Origin: Methanobacterium sp.
Lineage (GTDB): Archaea > Methanobacteriota > Methanobacteria > Methanobacteriales > Methanobacteriaceae
DNA length: 12,500 bases
NCBI GenBank assembly: GCA_030539815.1
Contig: JAUNXM010000019.1
Coordinates: forward strand, 1-12,500
Direction: 5' to 3'
Part shown: positions 6,182 through 12,500 of the stretch, in pieces
How the letters are laid out: every line of letters begins with the position of its first letter
Numbering within the stretch: position 1 is the first letter of the stretch
Notes under the pieces: model-generated
Told to the model about the DNA's origin: nothing
What the model saw: only the letters and a program-made list of their open reading frames with translations
The model's database searches: none
Made by a program: the position numbers and the translations under genes

Positions 6182-6526
6182 ATGAACACCCAATTTAAAA
6201 AGGGAGTACTGGAACTCTGTGTTCTGGTCTTGCTTGACAGAAAAGACTGCTATGGTTATGAAATGGTGGATGAAATTTCAAAGAACATCTCTATTTCTGA
6301 AGGAACCATTTACCCACTTCTAAAGAGGTTAAAAAAGGAGGATTTCCTTGATTCATACTTAAAAGAGTCTCAGGATGGTCCTCCTCGAAAATATTATAAA
6401 CTAACTGGATTGGGCCGGGAAAAAAAGGAACAATTGGTTGCAGAATGGCGTAAATTCTCAGTTGGTGTGAATAATCTATTGTACTGTGGAAATAATGATA
6501 ATTTGGGGGATTTTAAGGATGAATAA
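6182..6526 (+). CDS. PadR-family transcriptional regulator
   Basis: A 114-residue cytoplasmic DNA-binding protein of the PadR type. The winged helix covers residues about 8-80: [20 protein letters not shown] (helices 1-2), then [19 protein letters not shown], whose GTIYPLL is the family signature in the recognition helix, then a wing carrying [10 protein letters not shown]. The C-terminal helix ([12 protein letters not shown]) would dimerise. The length fits the short PadR subfamily without the Vir_act_alpha domain. The start has only a weak site (GTGAT at 6174-6178) and a leader of about 20 bases. Its stop overlaps the start of the next gene by eight bases (ATGAATAA), so the two are coupled. 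PadR/HAAS pairs are a recurrent arrangement in Firmicutes and archaea; the effector is unknown. The tandem repeats over the promoter are the likely operator. Confidence 0.92.
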   Translation: MNTQFKKGVLELCVLVLLDRKDCYGYEMVDEISKNISISEGTIYPLLKRLKKEDFLDSYLKESQDGPPRKYYKLTGLGREKKEQLVAEWRKFSVGVNNLLYCGNNDNLGDFKDE

Positions 6527-7124
6527 GAAGGAATATCTGGAAGAACTCAGGAGGCTTCTGAGAAAACTTCCCAAGGAGGACCGAGAAGATATAATATCTG
6601 ATTATGAGGAACACTTTGCCATTGGTCTGGAAAAGGGACGTACTGAAGAGGAAATATCCCAGGCATTGGGCAATCCCAAAAACGTTGCCAAGCAGCTTAA
6701 AGCTGGTCACGTTATTAAAAAAGCGGAAGTCAAACCTTCTGTGGGTGGTATGATTGAAGCCATCCTGGCAGCAATGGGCTTGGGACTTTTTAATCTAATT
6801 TTTGTAGCAGTTCCGGTGCTTTTAGTCACCGCAGTTATCCTAACTCTTTTGGTAGCGGGGTTTGTAATGATTTTTGCAGGTATTTACTGGGTCCTGTCTC
6901 CCCTGTTACATTTCATCATCCCTCAGTTAGACCTACCGCATTTTTTAACTTCAGGAGGTATCTTGAATGTTCTGGTGATAGTGGCCGGTGGTATTGGTTT
7001 AACTGCTGGAGGAATTATTTTAGTTGTGGCCATGGCCTACATAGCTAAATGGTTCTATGAATTACTAATAAAATACTTAAAACTCAATTTAAGAATCATT
7101 AAAGGACGGAAAAGAGATTTTTAA
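6519..7124 (+). CDS. HAAS-domain (DUF1700-type) membrane protein
   Basis: A 201-residue protein with two parts. Residues 1-62 are a soluble alpha-helical HAAS domain ([28 protein letters not shown], then [18 protein letters not shown]), which is common in proteins encoded beside PadR regulators. Residues 76-180 hold three or four membrane segments (about 80-105, 107-130 and 148-178) rich in Gly, Val and Ile, and a basic tail (IIKGRKRDF) probably faces the cytoplasm. The first ATG of the open frame (6486) lies inside padR. I prefer ATG 6519, which begins the HAAS motif, has GGGGGA at 6504-6509 and overlaps the padR stop by eight bases. The product probably works with the PadR protein in sensing envelope state; this is inferred from the pairing only. 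Confidence 0.87.
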   Translation: MNKKEYLEELRRLLRKLPKEDREDIISDYEEHFAIGLEKGRTEEEISQALGNPKNVAKQLKAGHVIKKAEVKPSVGGMIEAILAAMGLGLFNLIFVAVPVLLVTAVILTLLVAGFVMIFAGIYWVLSPLLHFIIPQLDLPHFLTSGGILNVLVIVAGGIGLTAGGIILVVAMAYIAKWFYELLIKYLKLNLRIIKGRKRDF

Positions 7125-7153
7125 TATGAAAGTTAGAAACAGGGGTGTATTCT

Positions 7154-7486
7154 ATGAGAAGGTTTCTCTGGAAATTACTGGCCGGTACTAAAGGTGGAAT
7201 GAATCGTGCTCGGATCATAGATGAATTAAGAAATAGGCCTTATAATGCAAATCAACTTGCTGAAAGGCTTTCTCTAAACTACAAGACAATAAAGTACCAT
7301 ATTGAAGTTTTGGAAAAAAACAACATAGTCATATCCTCTGGTAAAGGCTACGGTGCATTGTATTTTCTCTCCGATAAGATGGAAGAAAATTTTGACATTT
7401 TCCTGAAGATATGGGAAGAATTCAGTGGATCTACTTCTAACATTTACTATGTGGAAAATGTTCAGGCAGAGTTAGTTCATCACTGA
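7154..7486 (+). CDS. ArsR-like winged helix-turn-helix regulator, paralogue of 673
   Basis: A 110-residue DNA-binding protein with the same plan as the one at 673. It has a hydrophobic lead ([12 protein letters not shown]), [20 protein letters not shown] (helices 1-2), the helix-turn-helix [18 protein letters not shown], a wing with [11 protein letters not shown], and an acidic tail. The tail is longer than in the paralogue by about 15 residues ([16 protein letters not shown] and on). The upstream frame is open to GTG 7145, but that GTG is part of the ribosome-binding site AGGGGTG (7141-7147), and ATG 7154 aligns with the paralogue's start. It follows the HAAS gene by 29 bases and is likely the third gene of the PadR operon. 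No membrane partner follows directly. Candidate targets are the ABC genes from 8092 on. Confidence 0.88.
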   Translation: MRRFLWKLLAGTKGGMNRARIIDELRNRPYNANQLAERLSLNYKTIKYHIEVLEKNNIVISSGKGYGALYFLSDKMEENFDIFLKIWEEFSGSTSNIYYVENVQAELVHH

Positions 7487-8091
7487 GTAATCATCTAGTT
7501 CCATATTTAATTTTTCTAAACTACAATCAAACTTATCTTCTAATTTTAAATTTAATTAATCATTTTTTTATTATAATTTAAAAATATAATGCTGATTTTT
7601 TTAATCAAAATTTTCCAGTGCCTTAATTTTTTCTCAATGCAACTGATTATCATAATTAGGGGTGAATTTGGGTGTAATTTGTAGTTTATTGTGGGCGAAA
7701 TGGAATAAAAAACGGGGGAAATGGGACCAAATTCTGGAATAACTATTTTTAAAGGTTCAAACTATTATTAGATTACAGATATCATGAAATTATCGAAAGG
7801 AGGTAATATAAATAAGATAAACACGGGAACTAACAACCATATGTCCTGATGAAGGTAGGGATTTATAAATTTAAAAAATCACGAATCGCTTCGCTACCGC
7901 CTCATTAATCTCAACTGGAGGGATATTAACTATAATAAACAAAATAAAGGAAAAAATAACTTTAATTAATTTAAAAAAACTAAATAGGTGAAAAATTTAT
8001 AAAAAGAATATTCTAAGAACTCCTTTTATAATTACATGGATGGGTAGTGATTAGTATATAATTCTTTTTTTAGTGTTATCAGGTGATGAAA
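7487..8091 (+). other. 605-base intergenic region with several promoter-like elements
   Basis: No gene of normal form is visible. A T-tract (7564-7571) may end the PadR operon. A block at 7715-7765 resembles 1450-1485 upstream of the gene at 1596 (shared CAAATT-x-TGGAA, then a T-rich core and AAAC). Two strong GGAGG sites occur, at 7799-7805 and about 7916-7921. The first has no ATG at the right distance but lies in a 21-codon frame from ATG 7784 (MKLSKGGNINKI...). The second is followed by an 18-codon frame lacking an ATG (IINKIKEKITLINL, from about 7932). A short GC-richer patch (7880-7905) stands out against the A+T-rich ground. A 10-bp palindrome AGAATATTCT (8005-8014) lies next to a TATA-like box (7995-8003). 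Promoter(s) for the ABC operon are probably here. Confidence 0.5.
8055..8087 (+). promoter_or_regulatory. TATA box and strong ribosome-binding site of the ABC operon
   Basis: TATATA at 8055-8060 would start transcription close to 8083. AGGTGAT at 8081-8087 matches the archaeal anti-Shine-Dalgarno end and sits five to seven bases before ATG 8092. It therefore decides for that start over the GTG (8083) and ATG (8086) that overlap it. If the 8055 TATA box is used, the site would be almost at the 5' end of the RNA, so a start further upstream (TATA-like 7995-8003 or 8025-8032) may be the main one. Confidence 0.45.
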
Positions 8092-9204
8092 ATGTCATTT
8101 TTAAAACTCATGGTCAAAAACCCCTTCCGAAACAAAGCCCGCCTGGCCTTGGCAGTTATAGGTATTGCCATTGGAATTGCAACTATTGTGGCTCTGGGTA
8201 TGGTAACGGATGGGCTTAAGGTAAGTATTGAAGAGCAATTGAAAACCGGTGGAGCTGATTTCGTGGTTATGAAAAACACCACCTCCGATTCATCAACAGG
8301 TTCCTACTCAATTAAAAATAGTCGAGTGGATGAAATTAGTAAAATAGATGGAGTAAAACAAGCGGCTGGAGTTTATACCAGTAGCAGGATGGTTGAAGGT
8401 AATCAGCTGGGCCTGGCCGGTATATACCAAAAGGATCTGAACATGCTGGGAGTCAAGATGATCCAGGGAAATCCCTTTTCTGATAATAAAAACGAGGTAA
8501 TACTGGGTAAACTGGCAGCAGAAAAGATGAATAAGAAAGTTGGAGACACTATTAATCTCAATAACGTTAAATACACAATAACTGGAATATATGAAACTGG
8601 GAATAAAGAATTGGATTCCATCGGTGGATTGTCTCTGAGTAAACTCCAGTCTCTGGGTGAAGATGAGGGTAAAGTGGACATGATCTACGTTAAGATCAAC
8701 AACAATGCAGACTTAAAAACAGTTACTCAGAGGGTTGAAAAAACTTATCCTGGGGAATTAACTACCATATCGTCACTTGAAGATTTCCAGAGGGCTGATG
8801 ATAGTTTACAAATGGTAGAAACTGCTTCAATGGCAATTTCTCTCCTGGCAATTGTTATCGGCGGAATCGGTATTATCAACACCATGATCATGTCAGTGTT
8901 TGAAAGAACCCGGGAGATCGGTGTTCTTAAAGCAGTGGGATGGAAAAGTAAAAGAATTCTATCTATGATACTGGGTGAATCTGTGGTTCTAACCCTACTT
9001 GCAGGTCTGGTAGGGATAATTCTGGGATTTATAGGAATTGAAGCCATCATAATCTTTTCAGATACTCCATTGCAGTTAATATTCACTCCCGCTCTGGCTT
9101 TACGTGCGCTGGGAATCGCCATATTTGTGGGAGTAATTGGGGGCCTATATCCTGCCATAAGGGCCAGTAGATTACCACCAACGGAGGCGTTACGTTATGA
9201 ATAA
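8092..9204 (+). CDS. MacB/FtsX-type ABC transporter permease 1
   Basis: A 370-residue permease with the four-helix layout of the type VII (MacB/FtsX) ABC family. A basic lead (FLKLMVKNPFRNKARL) precedes TM1 at about 18-38, then an extracytoplasmic domain of about 200 residues (39-240, MacB_PCD-like), then TM2 (246-270), TM3 (293-325) and TM4 (333-353). The coupling segment ERTREIGVLKAVGWK follows TM2, and the C-terminal hallmark is GLYPAIRASRLPPTEALRYE. Such transporters use ATP to drive movement of a periplasm-side domain, moving lipids, peptides or lipoproteins or working as mechanotransmitters. No membrane-fusion partner is encoded nearby, as expected in a cell without an outer membrane. 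The last eight bases overlap the start of its ATPase gene. The start at ATG 8092 follows AGGTGAT. Confidence 0.92.
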   Translation: MSFLKLMVKNPFRNKARLALAVIGIAIGIATIVALGMVTDGLKVSIEEQLKTGGADFVVMKNTTSDSSTGSYSIKNSRVDEISKIDGVKQAAGVYTSSRMVEGNQLGLAGIYQKDLNMLGVKMIQGNPFSDNKNEVILGKLAAEKMNKKVGDTINLNNVKYTITGIYETGNKELDSIGGLSLSKLQSLGEDEGKVDMIYVKINNNADLKTVTQRVEKTYPGELTTISSLEDFQRADDSLQMVETASMAISLLAIVIGGIGIINTMIMSVFERTREIGVLKAVGWKSKRILSMILGESVVLTLLAGLVGIILGFIGIEAIIIFSDTPLQLIFTPALALRALGIAIFVGVIGGLYPAIRASRLPPTEALRYE

Positions 9205-9865
9205 TGGAAACATTGTGGAAATAAAAAATCTCAAGAAAAGCTATGATGATGGGGGAATAAAGGCATTAAATGGAATTAACCTTAAAATTAGGAAGGGAGA
9301 ATTTGTATCCATCATAGGGCCTTCTGGTTCTGGGAAATCCACCCTCTTAAATATGATCGGTGCACTGGACACTGCTGATGAAGGATCCATCCAAGTTGCA
9401 GGAAACGATCTCAGCTTAAAGAAAGATTTAAGTACTTTCCGTTCCCAAAAAATGGGATTCATTTTCCAACTACATAACCTCATCCCCAATCTCAGTGCCC
9501 TGGAAAACGTCACCATCCCCATGTATGGTAATGGGTACCAAAGCAAAGAGATGACTAAGAGGGCGCTGAAGCTTTTGGAATATGTTAAATTAAAGGATAA
9601 GGCTGCCAGAAAGCCTACAGAACTGTCGGGTGGTGAGAGGCAGAGAGTAGCCATTGCCCGAGCCCTGGCTAACTCTCCCTCAATTATCTTGGCAGATGAA
9701 CCCACTGGTTCTCTAGACTCTAAAAATGGGCAGATGATCCTGCAACGACTTAAAGAACTTCATGAACAGGAAAACGTCACATTGATCATGGTAACCCATG
9801 ACATGAAAGTTGCTGCCATGGCCCAGAGAACCATCAAAGTTCTGGATGGAGAAATTCAGACCTAG
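9197..9865 (+). CDS. ABC transporter ATPase 1 (LolD/MacB type)
   Basis: A 222-residue cytoplasmic ATP-binding subunit with all motifs in place: Walker A GPSGSGKS (41-48), Q-loop Gln91 (FIFQLHNLIP), ABC signature LSGGE (143-147), Walker B IILADE (163-168, catalytic Glu168), D-loop SLD and H-loop His201 (VTHDM). The Q-loop text (FQ-x-x-NLIP-x-LSALENV) and the length of about 220 residues are typical of the LolD/MacB/FtsE group that pairs with FtsX-like permeases. Its start overlaps the permease stop by eight bases (ATGAATAA), so the two are translated together and should form a 2+2 complex. A 93-base gap with a hairpin then separates it from the second pair. Confidence 0.95.
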   Translation: MNNGNIVEIKNLKKSYDDGGIKALNGINLKIRKGEFVSIIGPSGSGKSTLLNMIGALDTADEGSIQVAGNDLSLKKDLSTFRSQKMGFIFQLHNLIPNLSALENVTIPMYGNGYQSKEMTKRALKLLEYVKLKDKAARKPTELSGGERQRVAIARALANSPSIILADEPTGSLDSKNGQMILQRLKELHEQENVTLIMVTHDMKVAAMAQRTIKVLDGEIQT

Positions 9866-9888
9866 TAATAGAAATTAATCCATAAAAC

Positions 9889-9951
9889 ACATGAAGGGGT
9901 TTAATCCTCCTTTCCTCCCATGTTTAACATTATCAAATTACTAATGGAGTG
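9889..9951 (+). promoter_or_regulatory. hairpin and ribosome-binding site between the two ABC pairs
   Basis: ACATG-AA-GGGG (9889-9899) can pair with CCTCC-CATGT (9914-9923) with a two-A bulge, leaving a loop of about 14 bases. No T-tract follows, so it is more likely an RNA-stability or processing element than a terminator. GGAGTG at 9946-9951 is the ribosome-binding site for ATG 9959. No clear TATA box is seen in the gap, which favours one transcript for all four ABC genes. Confidence 0.35.
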
Positions 9952-9958
9952 AAAAAGA

Positions 9959-11663
<1,705 letters not shown>

Positions 11664-11679
11664 AGAAAAATTAGTGGTG

Positions 11680-11700
11680 ATAATTGTAAATCAATTATTT
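11680..11700 (+). terminator. stem-loop after the ABC operon
   Basis: ATAATTG (11680-11686) pairs perfectly with CAATTAT (11692-11698) around TAAAT, 17 bases after the last ABC stop codon. T residues follow, and a T-rich stretch comes after about ten bases. This is a plausible end of the transcript. Confidence 0.5.
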
Positions 11701-11774
11701 ACCAACATTTTATTTAGCTCTGTCTTGTTAATCCATTATTGGCGATTTAAACTATTTTTAAGGTGTCCGATAAC

Positions 11775-12139
11775 ATGTACCCTTATTTATTTCCATTAAC
11801 TTATCTGGAAAACGTCTTTTCCTGGGGAATGGCGAGTTTAGGAATAATTATCTCCTCATCGATAAATATTTCTCATTATTAGTCAGTACCATGAATGCTC
11901 TTCTGGCCCTGGCCATATTCAATATATATTCCCCTCCTCAAGATGAGGAAAGCCTGTTTAAAACAGCTATGAAGTTATTTGCAATACTATTTATGATACA
12001 AAATCTATTATTTATCCTTTATTTCCTGCTCAATCCTCCAGATATTCTCCATACTCCAGTCACTCCCCTGGTTTTCTTGGTTTTTGAGTTCATATTATTG
12101 GTTTTAGTTTTAAAATCAGCACTTAATGAACGTTTGTAA
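11775..12139 (+). pseudogene. frameshifted paralogue of the small membrane protein at 991
   Basis: The downstream frame (11891-12139, 82 codons) aligns with the C-terminal two-thirds of the protein at 991: MNALLALAIF against NIVLLIGMLY, AILFMIQNLLFILYFL against SLLFLVQNILFSIYFV, then a Pro-containing loop and a final helix (TPLVFLVFEFILLVLVL against LPLIFLGLEFTALALLL). It has no ribosome-binding site. The missing N-terminus is in another frame from ATG 11775, preceded by AGGTG at 11761-11765: YLFPLTYLENVFSWGMASLG aligns with NLFGLSNILPALLSLVKASA. That frame stops at 11880-11882. Adding one base between about 11840 and 11875 joins them into about 121 residues, close to the paralogue's 110. It is either a pseudogene or an assembly error. 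It could still work if recoded. Confidence 0.72.
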
Positions 12140-12181
12140 ACTTAGATGCGTGTTAACCATAATAAATATTGAATAAAAATA

Positions 12182-12189
12182 ATATATAA
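12182..12189 (+). promoter_or_regulatory. TATA box of the acetyltransferase gene
   Basis: ATATATAA at 12182-12189 would start transcription near 12212, about 33 bases before ATG 12245. The ribosome-binding site AAGGGGA follows at about 12234-12240. The gene therefore seems to have its own promoter. Confidence 0.5.
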
Positions 12190-12244
12190 CAACCAGGGAC
12201 AAAAATTTCTAAATAGTTTTAATTATTTTCTTTAAGGGGAAAAA

Positions 12245-12500
12245 ATGATTGAACTTAGAAAAACCACAATAGAAGACAGAAAAAGAGCCTATGAGTGGTT
12301 GCATCATTCTGATTTTTCAGATTTTTTAAATCAACTGCCTGGGGTCAAGGAAGATGAAATTCCATCCTACCCGGAATTCACAGCAGATTATGAGGATTAC
12401 TTTTTTAACGGTTCCCACCCAGAAAAAGGACGGTGTTACGTGATAGTATGCATCAATAATGGTGAGGAGGAAGACATAGGAATTATATCCTACACCTCAT
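12245..12500 (+). CDS. GNAT-family N-acetyltransferase, 3' end cut off by window
   Basis: The first 85 codons of a frame that stays open to the window edge. It starts MIELRKTTIEDRKRAYEWLH, the usual N-terminus of GNAT acetyltransferases (a strand, then T-x-x-D at the head of helix 1). A variable substrate-side segment (FLNQLPGVKEDEIPSYPEF, then EDYFFNGSHPEKGRCYV) follows. The next strands (YVIVCINNGEEEDIGIISYTS) are beta strands 2-4, whose D-I-G-x-I-x-Y text is typical of the family. The acetyl-CoA-binding loop (R/Q-x-x-G-x-G/A) must lie past the edge and is not seen. The ATG has AAGGGGA just upstream. Similar genes in methanogens acetylate small molecules or protein N-termini; the substrate here is unknown. 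Confidence 0.8.
   Translation, partial: MIELRKTTIEDRKRAYEWLHHSDFSDFLNQLPGVKEDEIPSYPEFTADYEDYFFNGSHPEKGRCYVIVCINNGEEEDIGIISYTS

Noticed and set aside
7880..7905. Possible structured RNA or C/D box RNA in the GC-richer patch of the long spacer
   Set aside because: Only a 4-bp stem (CGAA/TTCG) forms, and a CTGATGA near 7847 lacks properly spaced partner boxes. It is mentioned in the finding but not called.
8745..9158. Long minus-strand open frames across the ABC permeases and ATPases (also 9241-9705 and 11045-11638)
   Set aside because: They are antisense shadows of well-supported genes; the translations are low in complexity and have no motif or start signal.

Overview
The window is AT-rich and every gene I can support reads on the + strand. 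Start sites carry GGAGG or AGGTGAT ribosome-binding sites, promoters look like archaeal TATA boxes, and T-tracts follow several genes. The gene content (small ArsR-like winged-helix regulators paired with tiny membrane proteins, PadR/HAAS pairs, MacB-like transporters, flavodoxin-like proteins) fits a methanogenic archaeon of the Methanobacterium type. That placement is an inference from style and content; no marker gene is present.

Layout. 1-376 is the end of a flavodoxin-like gene. 673-1323 is a two-gene unit, a winged-helix regulator plus a small membrane protein. 1596-2480 is a membrane protein built of three related two-helix units. 2593-3078 is a flavodoxin-family gene. 3102-3226 is the broken 5' end of a zinc-type alcohol dehydrogenase/quinone reductase, directly in front of a metallo-beta-lactamase-fold gene (start best placed at 3273). 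3983-4250 is a decayed, unrecognised coding relic. 4387-5148 is a SAM methyltransferase. 5227-5945 is a conserved-looking secreted protein interrupted by an apparent one-base loss.

6182-7486 is an operon of PadR regulator, HAAS-type membrane protein and a second winged-helix regulator clearly paralogous to the one at 673. After a 605-base intergenic stretch comes 8092-11663: two tandem MacB/FtsX-type permease plus ATPase pairs. These are followed by 11775-12139, a frameshifted paralogue of the small membrane protein at 991. The window ends inside a GNAT-family acetyltransferase gene (12245 onward).

How it may fit together. The PadR/HAAS/winged-helix operon and the tandem ABC cassettes look like an envelope-stress or export module with its own regulators. 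The two winged-helix genes and the two small membrane genes suggest that one regulator/membrane pair was duplicated, and that the second copy now brackets the PadR-distal end and the ABC cassette, with its membrane partner broken. The centre of the window (3.1-6 kb) is a zone of gene decay with several relics. The most noteworthy non-coding signals are a 17-bp tandem repeat over the padR promoter, a 35-base-spaced direct repeat around the TATA box of the gene at 1596, and paired GTTA/TAAC sites upstream of the regulator at 673.
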